A DNA stretch of 64,000 bases, from NCBI RefSeq assembly GCF_042688385.1, contig NZ_JBHUPY010000001.1:930001-994000 (forward strand), read 5' to 3'. The notes under the pieces were generated by a model. It made no database searches. It was not told the DNA's origin and saw only the letters and a program-made list of their open reading frames with translations. How positions within the stretch are numbered: the first letter of the stretch is position 1; every line of letters starts with the position of its first letter. Shown piece by piece: positions 26,286 through 34,078 of this stretch. The stretch comes from Herpetosiphon sp042688385. Its GTDB lineage: Bacteria; Chloroflexota; Chloroflexia; Chloroflexales; Herpetosiphonaceae. The position numbers were made by a program, and so were the translations under genes.

Positions 26286-26798
26286 TCAAACTTGGGCAAG
26301 CAGTAAATCCAATGTTTCAACACAATGTTGCTGGTTGACTGCACTTGCCTCGATGCTTGGCCAGTTCATTGCGTTGCAATAGTGTTGAAAATTGGCTAGC
26401 GAAGTTAAGTATGGATCTGGCAGATCGCGTTTGTTAAATTGAATAACCTTGGCGATTTTTCCAAGCCTGCCTTGTTGGGCCAAATAGCTGCAACTTGTGC
26501 GCAGCAAATGAATATTTTGGTCAAGCAGTTCACGATTCGAATCAAGCACAAATACTACGCCATCGACATCATTTAGCACATATAATTGATGTTTTTCAAA
26601 CAGAATTGCCCCATGATTGGCTTTGAGGGTGATATTATGCCCACCATAATGCAGGCCAAGTTGATAATAGTAAAAACCAGATTCTATCCAGACTTGGTTC
26701 AATGGCTGGCTAATGTGCTGGGGTAACTGTTTGGCCAGGGCCTTCAAATTTGTTAGCTTACCAGCTGCCGTTCGGCCAATATAGGCGATATTTAACAT
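26286..26798 (-). CDS. MglA-like small GTPase with altered P-loop
   Basis: 170 aa. The order of segments follows MglA, the polarity GTPase of gliding bacteria: an N-terminal P-loop strand ending in TNL, DVDGVVFVLDSN, and VIQFNKRDLP with the NKxD base-recognition motif. The P-loop reads GRTAAGKL: the Ser/Thr that binds magnesium in GxxxxGK(S/T) is Leu. The switch segment with Pro-Gly-Gln of MglA is not visible. It may bind nucleotide poorly or act as a pseudo-GTPase. A regulator of gliding or polarity is plausible. Monocistronic; the gene lies between two repeat blocks. Confidence 0.7.
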   Translation of the reverse strand: MLNIAYIGRTAAGKLTNLKALAKQLPQHISQPLNQVWIESGFYYYQLGLHYGGHNITLKANHGAILFEKHQLYVLNDVDGVVFVLDSNRELLDQNIHLLRTSCSYLAQQGRLGKIAKVIQFNKRDLPDPYLTSLANFQHYCNAMNWPSIEASAVNQQHCVETLDLLLAQV

Positions 26799-26805
26799 AA
26801 CCCCT

Positions 26806-27008
26806 CATTTTTGACGAAGAACATAGAACATATGAGGGATGAAGGCAAAAGTCAAAAGTCAAAAAGAAGGCTATGGGCTATCGAAGCTTGGTGAGCAATT
26901 GCCAAAAGCCAATAGCCTATAGCCAATGTTTTCTTCGTGTCCTTCGTGGATCAAAAAATAACCTTCGCGTCCTTTGCGGTTTCGCTGCTTCGTGATCTTC
27001 GTGGATCG
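26806..27008. repeat. mosaic of intergenic repeats
   Basis: In order: GAAGAACATAGAACATA, GGGATGAAGG, AAAAGTCAAAAGTC, GGCTATGGGCTAT, CCAATAGCCTATAGCC and CTTCGTGTCCTTCGTGG units. Every repeat type of the window occurs here side by side. No gene. Confidence 0.75.
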
Positions 27009-27014
27009 AATTTA

Positions 27015-27560
27015 TTACTTGGGTTTGCGCATGCCTGGTAGGCGCAAAATGTTGGGTGCTGCGATGGCAACCGCAATCATGCCTCCGATCAAAAATTTGG
27101 TTATAGTTCGATCATTGAGTCCAGCTGTGCGACTTAGAATTGCCATCAAGCCAAGCATGAGGATAAAACCCAAGATAAATGTGCCAGCCAAGGCGAATTT
27201 GCCACGCAAAGTTGTGCGCATTGGCGGAATTGAATCAGCGCCATGGGCAAACGGCCCTGGCGATTCATTGACATACGCTGGTGGAACATAATAGCCTTGG
27301 CTGGGATCAACGTTGGTTGGCATTACTGGCGGCGGTGGCAACTCGTACATACCTGGGCGGCGCAGCACTAGCCGAATCGCGACCAAGAGGATGACAAAGC
27401 CAATAAAGTTGAACCAACCGAGAAAGGTATCAAGTTCTTTGGTCGAAAGTGTGATAATCAGCGTCGTGATTAAGAGAAAACTTGCGCCAATCCCGCCAAT
27501 CAATAAGACTGCATTGATGCCCTGCTTCGAGAGTTTAAGTTGTGGTTTTGGTTTGAACAT
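27015..27560 (-). CDS. membrane protein of unknown function
   Basis: 181 aa with four membrane helices in two hairpins (about 18-38 and 45-65; 120-140 and 150-172), separated by a Pro/Tyr-rich cytoplasmic or external loop (PPPVMPTNVDPSQGYYVPP). I know no family. GGAGAAG precedes the ATG. Downstream of the LRR gene on the same strand with a 29-nt gap, so probably cotranscribed. Confidence 0.65.
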   Translation of the reverse strand: MFKPKPQLKLSKQGINAVLLIGGIGASFLLITTLIITLSTKELDTFLGWFNFIGFVILLVAIRLVLRRPGMYELPPPPVMPTNVDPSQGYYVPPAYVNESPGPFAHGADSIPPMRTTLRGKFALAGTFILGFILMLGLMAILSRTAGLNDRTITKFLIGGMIAVAIAAPNILRLPGMRKPK

Positions 27561-27589
27561 GGGTGCTTCTCCATCTCGATAGATTCTAA

Positions 27590-28750
27590 TTATCTGATAT
27601 TAGTACGATAAACACTCTTGATTTGTGCAATATCCGCGTGCTGCTGAATTGGTGGCGCTGTTTGGCGGTTGCGCTCCAAATAGTGTTTGATCAATGGCTC
27701 TTGGACCTTATTAAGCGCCAATTCTACAAGGCTATAATTATACTCCAAACCTTGGGCAAGGCTGGTTTGGCCGAGCTTCGTTATTCCATTGCGCGTCAGG
27801 TCGAGTTGGCGCAAGCGCTGATTGGTTGGCAGCAACTGGCCAATCAGTTGTGCGCCATGATCGCCAATTTGGTTGGCTTGTGCCGCTAAAACCTTGGTTG
27901 AAGGCGCATAGCCAAGTTTAAATTGCTCAAGCCGTGGATGGGCAAAAGCTGCTTCGAGCAAAGGTGCGCCGCCTGCAAGCCCAATTCCATTGCTCGAAAG
28001 CTCCAAAACCCGCAAATGTTGATTGACAGCTAGGCCTTCTGCCAAAATCTGCGCCCCACGATCGCCAAATTGATTGACGCTCAAGTAGAGTTCGTTGAGC
28101 GTTGAATTATGCTGTAGCAATTCGACTAACAACTCGGCGGCCTCTGGCTCAAGCTGATTGCCGCTCAGATAGATTCGCTCAAGGCTACGGTTGCTACGAA
28201 TCAAGGCCTGGATAATCAGACCAAAGCCTTCCATGCCCAAATTGGTATTGACCAAATCGAGGGTGCGCAAATGCTGGTTGTTTTCCAGCAATGTGGCAAT
28301 TGCTTGCGCGCCTGCGAGGCCGAGCGGGTTGCGCTTGAGCCACAGGCCATGCACATTAGGATTATTGCGCAGGCTTTGGCTTAATGCTTCAACGCCGCTC
28401 GCTTCAATCGCATTGCAGCCAAGATAGACAATTTCTAGGGTTGGATCTTGCTCAATGAGCTGGGCAACTGCTTCAGCGCCTGCATTGCCGATGCCATTTG
28501 TTCCCAGCAACAGGCTTTTGATGGTGGTATTTTGGGCAAGCGCTTGGGCCACCAATTGGCAGCCCTCGATGCCAAGTTGTTGTTTACATAAATCTAAGCG
28601 ACCATCAGGCAACACAGTTCCTCGCGTAAAGCTTGTGGCGCTGGTTACTGGCTGATTGTGGCTTAAATGCGCAAGCAATGGTTGCAAAACCGCTTGGCTA
28701 TTGGGCTGCTCAAGCGGCTCTTGAATTGGGCATAGCACTAATTCGCTCAT
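27590..28750 (-). CDS. leucine-rich repeat protein (ribonuclease-inhibitor type)
   Basis: 386 aa. From about residue 70 to 350 there are nine to ten repeats of 28 residues with the RI pattern (LxLxxNxIGxxGAxxLAxxLxxN). The protein has no signal peptide or membrane segment, so it should be a cytoplasmic horseshoe scaffold for protein binding. The N-terminal 60 residues lack repeats. AAAGGAG is just upstream of the ATG. It follows the zinc-ribbon SDR-like gene by 12 nt. Confidence 0.88.
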   Translation of the reverse strand: MSELVLCPIQEPLEQPNSQAVLQPLLAHLSHNQPVTSATSFTRGTVLPDGRLDLCKQQLGIEGCQLVAQALAQNTTIKSLLLGTNGIGNAGAEAVAQLIEQDPTLEIVYLGCNAIEASGVEALSQSLRNNPNVHGLWLKRNPLGLAGAQAIATLLENNQHLRTLDLVNTNLGMEGFGLIIQALIRSNRSLERIYLSGNQLEPEAAELLVELLQHNSTLNELYLSVNQFGDRGAQILAEGLAVNQHLRVLELSSNGIGLAGGAPLLEAAFAHPRLEQFKLGYAPSTKVLAAQANQIGDHGAQLIGQLLPTNQRLRQLDLTRNGITKLGQTSLAQGLEYNYSLVELALNKVQEPLIKHYLERNRQTAPPIQQHADIAQIKSVYRTNIR

Positions 28751-28762
28751 TGTGGCGCTCCT

Positions 28763-30157
28763 TTACCATGGAAATGGCGCGTAATCTTTCAAAAAATGGC
28801 CAAACAATGGCTCGTCAGCGTGATTAATGCCTTGGGCAATCGGATCGTAAATTCGCGCCATGCCATCAATTGCATCAAGCGGCGGGTAAAATCCATGCTC
28901 GTTTTGCAGCATTTGCTGCTTGGCATACGGATTTTCGTCGGTAATCCAGCCGGTATCGACACTATTCATAAAAATGCCAGTTTGAGCATAATCTTGGGCC
29001 GCTGTTCTGGTGAGCATATTCAGCGCTGCTTTGGCCATGTTGGTATGCGGATGGCGCGCTGTTTTGCTGGCACGCTGAAATTGACCTTCCATGGCCGAAA
29101 CATTGATGATAAAACGTCGTGCAAATGGCGAGCGCAACAACAATGGTTTGAGCTGACTATTGAGCATAAATGGCGCAACCGCATTGATTAGTTGCACTTC
29201 GAGCAACTCACGGGTATCAATCTGATCAAGCAGCAACGACCAACTATTGTGCTCACGATAATCGAGCGGCAAGCCATCATAATCGTGGCGCGTATGATCA
29301 ATCACATGCTGGCCTGTGCCAAGTAAGGCATAGCTCTGGCTCTGATTGAGCAAGTCCAAATGCTGTTGTTCATGATGCACTAACAAGTGCTGATCTGCAT
29401 TCATTGCTTGGCGTTCGGCTTCGATCAAAGGTCGATAAAATTCATAAGGCCGTTTGATCGTTTGGGCGGCGTTGTTGATCAGCAGATCGATGCTTGGCTC
29501 GGTAGCGTGCAAATGGGCAATAAATTGCTCAACGGCGGGCAGCATGCGCAAATCTAAGCCATAAATTTGTACCCGATCCAGCCATTCGTGGCTATCTGGC
29601 TCGGCTTTGAGTCGCTGAGCACAATCGTGGGCAAAGCGGGTGGTGGCAATCACTCGCGCGCCATCGCGCAACAAGCGCAAAACCAATTGATAGCCAATTT
29701 TAATCCGGCCACCAGTAACCACTGCCACCCGACCAGTCAGATCGGCGCGTTGGTGGCGTTTCTGATAATTCAGTTCAGCGCAGGCTGGGCACAGCGCATG
29801 ATAAAAAAAGTGTAAGCTGGTATACGATTGCTTGCAGCTATAACAATGATTGGCCCGTTGCAACTCGCTGGTTGCATCGTTTGGCAATAACGGCGGTGCG
29901 TTTTGGCCGCGTTTGTGTTGCAGCAGGATTGTCTGCTCTCTCAAGTGTTGATCGTGATTGGCGATTTGTTGGCGTTTGCGGTCGTTTTGGGCTTTGCGGC
30001 CTTGCTTATAGATTTTGGCAACCAATGATTTAAAGCGGTCGTGCTGATCGATCTGGCTGGGATCATCAGCAATCTGTTGCAAAATCGTGAGGCAAAGCTC
30101 AATCTGTTCGGCTGAAAATTGTATACATGTGCTCCTTGTGTTGATTGAATAGGCCAA
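28763..30157 (-). CDS. zinc-ribbon protein with C-terminal SDR-like domain
   Basis: 464 aa. A helical N-terminus is followed by a zinc ribbon (Cys105/Cys108 and Cys123/Cys126) and an SDR-like Rossmann domain from about 140 (VVTGGRIKIG, then LINNAAQ). The catalytic Tyr of YxxxK is missing: the segment reads HTNMAK, a form I recall from a conserved subfamily also seen in eukaryotes. The start is uncertain. The reading begins at TTG 30157, while the only good ribosome-binding site (AAGGAG, 30132-30137) precedes ATG 30128, which is out of frame. It lies directly behind the tRNA-like array and is followed by the LRR gene. Confidence 0.75.
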   Translation of the reverse strand: MAYSINTRSTCIQFSAEQIELCLTILQQIADDPSQIDQHDRFKSLVAKIYKQGRKAQNDRKRQQIANHDQHLREQTILLQHKRGQNAPPLLPNDATSELQRANHCYSCKQSYTSLHFFYHALCPACAELNYQKRHQRADLTGRVAVVTGGRIKIGYQLVLRLLRDGARVIATTRFAHDCAQRLKAEPDSHEWLDRVQIYGLDLRMLPAVEQFIAHLHATEPSIDLLINNAAQTIKRPYEFYRPLIEAERQAMNADQHLLVHHEQQHLDLLNQSQSYALLGTGQHVIDHTRHDYDGLPLDYREHNSWSLLLDQIDTRELLEVQLINAVAPFMLNSQLKPLLLRSPFARRFIINVSAMEGQFQRASKTARHPHTNMAKAALNMLTRTAAQDYAQTGIFMNSVDTGWITDENPYAKQQMLQNEHGFYPPLDAIDGMARIYDPIAQGINHADEPLFGHFLKDYAPFPW

Positions 30158-30162
30158 ATTTG

Positions 30163-30247
30163 GCCAAGCTCGCTGCTGGGCGGATTTGCACCGCCATCTT
30201 CGCCTTGAAGGGCGCTACTTTTCGTTAAGCGACAGCGCGAGCTTGGC
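30163..30247 (-). tRNA. tRNA-like unit A (Cys-like fold, anticodon perhaps TCA)
   Basis: Noncanonical. An 11-bp outer stem (30163-30173 with 30237-30247) extends an acceptor stem with one bulged A. The D arm (GCTT, loop AACGAA, AAGT) lacks the usual GG, and the T arm GGCGG-TGCAAAT-CCGCC has an atypical loop. These odd features are shared with unit C. The anticodon arm pairs 4 bp with a 6-nt loop CTTCAA; if U33 is the first T the anticodon is TCA, but this is uncertain. No CCA is encoded. Confidence 0.45.
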
Positions 30248-30248
30248 T

Positions 30249-30319
30249 GAAATAGGTGGGCCTTGAACCCACATCCCCGGAGTTGGAGGCCAGTGCTCTT
30301 CCAATTGAGCTACTATTTC
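30249..30319 (-). tRNA. tRNA-Trp-like unit B (anticodon CCA)
   Basis: 71 nt. Acceptor GAAATAG with CTATTTC, D arm GCTC/GAGC with GG in the loop, anticodon loop CTCCAAC giving CCA (Trp), T arm GTGGG-TTCAAGG-CCCAC. The anticodon stem has one C-T mismatch at its top and one T-G pair. No CCA end. It could function or be a slightly decayed copy. Confidence 0.6.
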
Positions 30320-30344
30320 ATATCTTGAGCTGCGATCAAGGCCA

Positions 30345-30413
30345 TGAACCGAGCGGATTTGCACCGCTATCACTATCTTTGCAAGATAATACTTTTCATT
30401 AAGCTACGGTTCA
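30345..30413 (-). tRNA. noncanonical tRNA-Cys-like unit C (anticodon GCA)
   Basis: 69 nt with a 7-bp acceptor (TGAACCG with CGGTTCA) extended to a perfect 12-bp stem by flanking GGCCA/TGGCC (30340-30418). The anticodon arm TTATC-TTGCAAA-GATAG is well formed and gives GCA (Cys). The D loop is only AATGAA, without G18-G19, and the T loop is TGCAAAT instead of TTCRANT, so the usual D-loop/T-loop contact cannot form. No CCA end. Confidence 0.55.
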
Positions 30414-30424
30414 TGGCCAAGTTT

Positions 30425-30496
30425 GAAATAGGTGGGCCTCGAAACCACATCTCAAAGTATTTGGGCTAAGCGCTCTTCCAATTGAGCTACTATTTC
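30425..30496 (-). pseudogene. degenerate tRNA-Trp-like unit D
   Basis: 72 nt, the same acceptor and D arm as unit B, but the anticodon arm no longer pairs (CTTAG, CCCAAAT, ACTTT) and the T stem has a T-C mismatch. It looks like a decayed second copy of unit B. A TATAAT box on this strand (30504-30509) just upstream could drive the whole array. Confidence 0.55.
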
Positions 30497-30604
30497 AAGG
30501 CTGATTATACCGCCTATTTTAGCTGCTGCATGCGGCTTTAGGCGGGTTTAATCGACGCAATCAAGCGCTATAATGCTATACATAAACGCAAATGGAGGCC
30601 GACT

Positions 30605-31081
30605 ATGGGAACCAGAACCCGTGCAACTGATGTGATGTGCCGTGTGACCAGCGATTTTGAGCTATTGAGCTTTGAGGCAACAGAATTTACCGCCGAAGAA
30701 GCTGCTACAAAGCTCAACTTGCCCTTGAATATGTTGTTTAAAACTTTGCTGGTCAAAGGCGAGAAAAAAGGCTATGTGTTGGCAGTTGTGCCCAGCGATC
30801 ATCATTTGAGCTTGAAGAAATTGGCTGATGCGATTGGCGATAAACGGGTTGAAATGGCTCCAATTGAGGAATTAACCCGTTTGACTGGCTATCTCAAAGG
30901 TGGCGTTTCACCGTTGGGCACGCGGCGAGTAATGCCGGTTGTGCTCGATTTCAGCGCGTTTCAGCATGCGCGCATCAGCTTGAGCGCAGGTCAGCGTGGC
31001 CTGCAAATGCTGGTCGCGCCCAGCCATTTACAACAAGCAGCCAAAGCCGAAGTGGCCGATATTAGCGACGATCAGAGCTAA
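30605..31081 (+). CDS. ybaK: YbaK/aminoacyl-tRNA deacylase family protein
   Basis: 158 aa. Fits the YbaK group of trans-editing enzymes that hydrolyse mischarged Cys-tRNA-Pro: FKTLLVKG strand, LKKLAD helix with the conserved Lys, and GYLKGGVSPLG. The protein is free-standing, not fused to prolyl-tRNA synthetase. GGAGG lies before the ATG and TATAAT (30569-30574) serves as -10. It is divergent from the tRNA-like array, an interesting but perhaps chance neighbourhood, since the family acts on Cys-charged tRNA. Confidence 0.87.
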   Translation: MGTRTRATDVMCRVTSDFELLSFEATEFTAEEAATKLNLPLNMLFKTLLVKGEKKGYVLAVVPSDHHLSLKKLADAIGDKRVEMAPIEELTRLTGYLKGGVSPLGTRRVMPVVLDFSAFQHARISLSAGQRGLQMLVAPSHLQQAAKAEVADISDDQS

Positions 31082-31104
31082 ACTGATTAGTAAAATGACA
31101 AATA

Positions 31105-31133
31105 TTGACACATGAGCGTGTTAGACTGACAAT
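31105..31133 (+). promoter_or_regulatory. promoter of the exonuclease gene
   Basis: TTGACA (31105-31110), 17-nt spacer, GACAAT (31128-31133). A start near 31140 leaves a leader of about 85 nt before ATG 31224. Confidence 0.6.
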
Positions 31134-31223
31134 CAGTAACGACAAACCTTGCAAGCCTTTTGCACGGAATGTCGGGCGAAGTTGTTAAATGTTTCCCGCA
31201 CGGGAACTAGAAATGAAGCACGC

Positions 31224-32036
31224 ATGTATACTCTCCTTGATCGTCCGTTGCACACCATTCCGTTTGTGTTGTTCGATATGGAAAGCACTGGCTTAGATGT
31301 TCAAATTGGGCATCGCATTTGTGAAATGGCTGCAATGCGCATTCAAGGTCGCGAGATTATTGATCGTTGTGAGTTTTTGGTAAATCCGCAACGCGAAATT
31401 GATCCCGCTGCATTCGCGGTCAATGGTATTAGTGCCGAAATGATCGCAAATGCACCATCATTTGGCGAAGTTTGGCCCAAAGTCAATAAATTATTTCACG
31501 AAGCGGTTTTAGTTGCGCACAACGCCTATTTTGATATTGGTTTTTTGACCAGCGAATTAGGCCGAATTAATTTGCCACCGCTTGAAACTCCGGTAATCGA
31601 TACGCTGGCTTTGGCGCGACGCTACATCACTGCGCGGCGCTATAATTTGACTTCGTTGGCAACCAACCTTGGCGAAAAAGCGCCTTCGCACCGCGCCATG
31701 AGCGATGTCGTGGCCTTGCGCCCAGTCTTTGAACATCTGCTCGATATTTTGTATCGCAAAGGCGTGCATACTTTGGCCGATTTGCTGCGCGCGCAGCGGG
31801 GCCTGTTGCCTGGCGATGAAGAAAGCCCGTTGATTCAAGAAATTTCGACGGCCATGACCAGCCGTCAATCGCTGATGATCTCATATCGGACTGCTGGCGG
31901 CGATCCAGTTGAACGGCGGGTATTGCCAATTGGCCTGACGGTTGAAGGTAAGCGCCACATTTTGCACGCCTACTGCTACTTGCGCAATGCGCAGCGCATG
32001 TTTGCGCTCGATCGCTTGTCGATTGTTGAATTGTAA
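31224..32036 (+). CDS. DEDDh exonuclease fused to a WYL-like domain
   Basis: 270 aa. The first 170 residues are a DnaQ/RNase T-type 3'-5' exonuclease: Asp18 and Glu20 (FDMES), HNAYFD with the second Asp, and HRAMSD with catalytic His and the last Asp. The last 60 residues (SLMISYRTAGGD, then ALDRLSIVEL) read as a WYL domain, a ligand or nucleic-acid sensor found in defence and DNA-repair regulators. That pairing is unusual. A TTG start at 31149 would add 25 residues with a CxxC, but the promoter position favours 31224. Confidence 0.82.
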   Translation: MYTLLDRPLHTIPFVLFDMESTGLDVQIGHRICEMAAMRIQGREIIDRCEFLVNPQREIDPAAFAVNGISAEMIANAPSFGEVWPKVNKLFHEAVLVAHNAYFDIGFLTSELGRINLPPLETPVIDTLALARRYITARRYNLTSLATNLGEKAPSHRAMSDVVALRPVFEHLLDILYRKGVHTLADLLRAQRGLLPGDEESPLIQEISTAMTSRQSLMISYRTAGGDPVERRVLPIGLTVEGKRHILHAYCYLRNAQRMFALDRLSIVEL

Positions 32037-32122
32037 TCTTGCCTTAGCCACGCTAAAACCCTGCGCCCGCGTCTTGGCGCGGGGTTGGGCTGAGGTAAGA
32101 TTCGCGATTATACTTAGGCAAT

Positions 32123-32150
32123 TTGACAAAAATCGGCTGCTGGATATAAT
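32123..32150 (+). promoter_or_regulatory. promoter of tRNA-Glu
   Basis: TTGACA (32123-32128), 16-nt spacer and consensus TATAAT (32145-32150), 14 nt upstream of the tRNA. Confidence 0.85.
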
Positions 32151-32164
32151 ACACAACGTTGCAT

Positions 32165-32241
32165 GGCGCATTCGTCTAGCGGCCTAGGACGTCACCCTTT
32201 CAAGGTGAAGATCACGGGTTCGAATCCCGTATGCGTCACCA
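32165..32241 (+). tRNA. tRNA-Glu (anticodon TTC)
   Basis: Acceptor GGCGCAT with ATGCGTC (one G-T), anticodon arm TCACC-CTTTCAA-GGTGA giving TTC, T loop TTCGAAT and an encoded CCA (32239-32241). Canonical. Confidence 0.95.
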
Positions 32242-32270
32242 AGACACTCGGTTTTGCCGAGTGTCTTTTT
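32242..32270 (+). terminator. terminator of tRNA-Glu
   Basis: Perfect 10-bp stem (32242-32251 with 32257-32266) and T5. Confidence 0.92.
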
Positions 32271-32303
32271 GTTTAATGCTGCTTTTGGCTGCAAGGAGGC
32301 TTG

Positions 32304-33095
32304 ATGCAACACCAAAGCTTGGGCGTTGACGAATCGCTGGGTTCGCAGATTGTGCAGCTGTGGGCGTTGGCTGAATCGCAGGCCCACTACAATCGCCAAG
32401 CAATTATTCCCGATTCGTATGCCCAATTGATTATTTGCTGTGGTGCGCCGCTGCAATGGCTGCAAGCCAATGGCGCGCTCTGCAAGCTGCCAGCGGCATT
32501 TATCTTGGGCGTGCAACAGCAACCATTATATTTGTATGCAACTGGTGCTTGCCAACTGGTTGGCATTCAAATCTATGCCTGGGCGGTTGGCGATTTGCTG
32601 GGCCAAGTTTGTGTGCCGAATCAACCATTGGCGCTTCGCGAGCCGCGCTGGCAGCGCTTTGCTGCTCAGGTGCGCTACTGGGCGCGGGCTGCCGATTTGG
32701 CCACACTTTTGCAGCAGGTTCATGCTTATTTAAGTGATCACATGGGTGCGAGCAAGCCAAAGTTGGCGCTGCACCATAGCGGTTTGCTGCTCTATCAAGA
32801 GTTTGGCAATCTGCGAATGCGCGAATTAGCCCAGCATCAACGGCTCTCGTTAAGCCAATTGGAGCGCCAATTTCGCCAAATAACTGGCGTTACGCCCAAG
32901 CAACTAGCGCGTTTGATTCGCTTTGAGCAGGTGCGCGATCGCTTGGTGCAGCAACCGCAACAATCGATTGCCGCGCTGGCAGTTGATTTGGGCTATAGCG
33001 ACCAAGCTCATTTGCAGCATGAATTTCGCTATTTTGCTGGCCTCACGCCGCGCCAATTTTGCCAGCAGGTTAATGCCGATTTTTTACAAGATTAA
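32304..33095 (+). CDS. AraC family transcriptional regulator
   Basis: 263 aa. N-terminal cupin-like sensor (to about 150, DUF6597-type in look) and C-terminal AraC double helix-turn-helix (about 165-260): LSQLERQFRQITGVTPKQL and the second HTH ending in GLTPRQF. AAGGAGG lies just before ATG 32304. It heads a likely operon with the MarR-like and VOC genes, which it may control. Confidence 0.9.
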   Translation: MQHQSLGVDESLGSQIVQLWALAESQAHYNRQAIIPDSYAQLIICCGAPLQWLQANGALCKLPAAFILGVQQQPLYLYATGACQLVGIQIYAWAVGDLLGQVCVPNQPLALREPRWQRFAAQVRYWARAADLATLLQQVHAYLSDHMGASKPKLALHHSGLLLYQEFGNLRMRELAQHQRLSLSQLERQFRQITGVTPKQLARLIRFEQVRDRLVQQPQQSIAALAVDLGYSDQAHLQHEFRYFAGLTPRQFCQQVNADFLQD

Positions 33096-33138
33096 GCCTG
33101 TGCCAAGCAGTATGCTGTTGCTCTGTTATGGAGGAATA

Positions 33139-33585
33139 ATGATGAACGAGCAACAAAAACCAATCGGCTATTGGCTCAAAGAGGCCGATCAGGCACTGAC
33201 GGCATGCTTGGATCGAGCAGTGTCCCAGTTTGGCTTATCGCGTTTGGCTTGGCAATTATTAAATATCGTGCAGCAACAGCAGCCAGTGCGTTTGGATTCA
33301 GTCCAAGCGATCACCGCTGTTTTAGCAGATCAAGCAACATTGCGCCAGATAGTTGCGGCATTAGTTGAGCAACATTGGCTCGCCGCGCCAATCGATCACA
33401 CTGATCTGATGGCCTGTGAACTTACAATCGATCCAACGGCATATGCGCGCTTTGCTGATCTTACGCGCTTGGTGCACGAGCAGCGGGCGCAACTGATGCG
33501 GCAGATCACGCCAGAAGCGTATGCAACAACGCTCAACGTGTTGGCGCAACTGATTAAGAATGCAGAGGTCTGCAATGCAGCTTAA
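33139..33585 (+). CDS. MarR-like winged-helix regulator
   Basis: 148 aa. The helical start, the central AWQLLNIV and ATLRQIVAALVEQHWL segments fit a MarR-type dimer with winged helix, though the wing is short. GGAGG lies before the double ATG at 33139. The last 142 nt of the gene are duplicated in tandem directly behind it; in the ancestral arrangement its end overlapped the start of the VOC gene. Confidence 0.75.
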   Translation: MMNEQQKPIGYWLKEADQALTACLDRAVSQFGLSRLAWQLLNIVQQQQPVRLDSVQAITAVLADQATLRQIVAALVEQHWLAAPIDHTDLMACELTIDPTAYARFADLTRLVHEQRAQLMRQITPEAYATTLNVLAQLIKNAEVCNAA

Positions 33586-33739
33586 TCATCTGCGCGCTTT
33601 GCTGATCTTACGCGCTTGGTGCACGAGCAGCGGGCGCAACTGATGCGGCAGATCACGCCAGAAGCGTATGCAACAACGCTCAACGTGTTGGCGCAACTGA
33701 TTAAGAATGCAGAGGTCTGCAATGCAGCTTAATCATCTG
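33444..33739 (+). repeat. perfect 147-bp tandem duplication
   Basis: 33444-33590 is repeated base for base at 33591-33737 and matches for two more bases. Each copy carries the last codons and stop of the MarR-like gene and the first codons of the VOC gene (ATG at 33575 and 33722). No difference is visible, so the event is recent. The first VOC start now opens only a 22-codon dead-end reading. Confidence 0.97.
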
Positions 33740-34078
33740 AATTTGATTGTTAGCGATTTAGCTGAGGCGTGTGATTTCTTTTGCCGTTATTTTGATTTTG
33801 CGGTTTTGACAACTAAAGGCTCGCGTTTGGCGATTTTGCAGGACCAAGCCCAATTTAGTTTAGTGTTGAGCCAACAAAACGAGCCGCCGCAGTATCCGGC
33901 GGGCTTTCATGTGGGCTTTGTGCTTGAATCGAGCGCTGCTGTTGATGCGTGTTTTGCCCGTTTGCAGGCTGAGTATGCTGCCACGCTCCAGCAACCACAC
34001 TCAATGCGTGGTAGCTATGGCTTTTATTTTGAAGCGCCTTCAGCAATGTTGATTGAGGTGAGTACGCCGCTTGCTTAA
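33722..34078 (+). CDS. VOC/glyoxalase superfamily protein
   Basis: 118 aa, one complete set of two betaalphabetabetabeta modules: LNHLNLIVSDL at the start, FHVGFVLESSAAVDACF in the middle and SYGFYFEAPSAMLIEV at the end. Metal-binding His8 and the terminal Glu are in the places used by dioxygenases, glyoxalases and antibiotic-binding proteins of the family; no substrate can be named. The true start lies in the second copy of the tandem duplication, with GAGG eight bases before it. Confidence 0.85.
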   Translation: MQLNHLNLIVSDLAEACDFFCRYFDFAVLTTKGSRLAILQDQAQFSLVLSQQNEPPQYPAGFHVGFVLESSAAVDACFARLQAEYAATLQQPHSMRGSYGFYFEAPSAMLIEVSTPLA

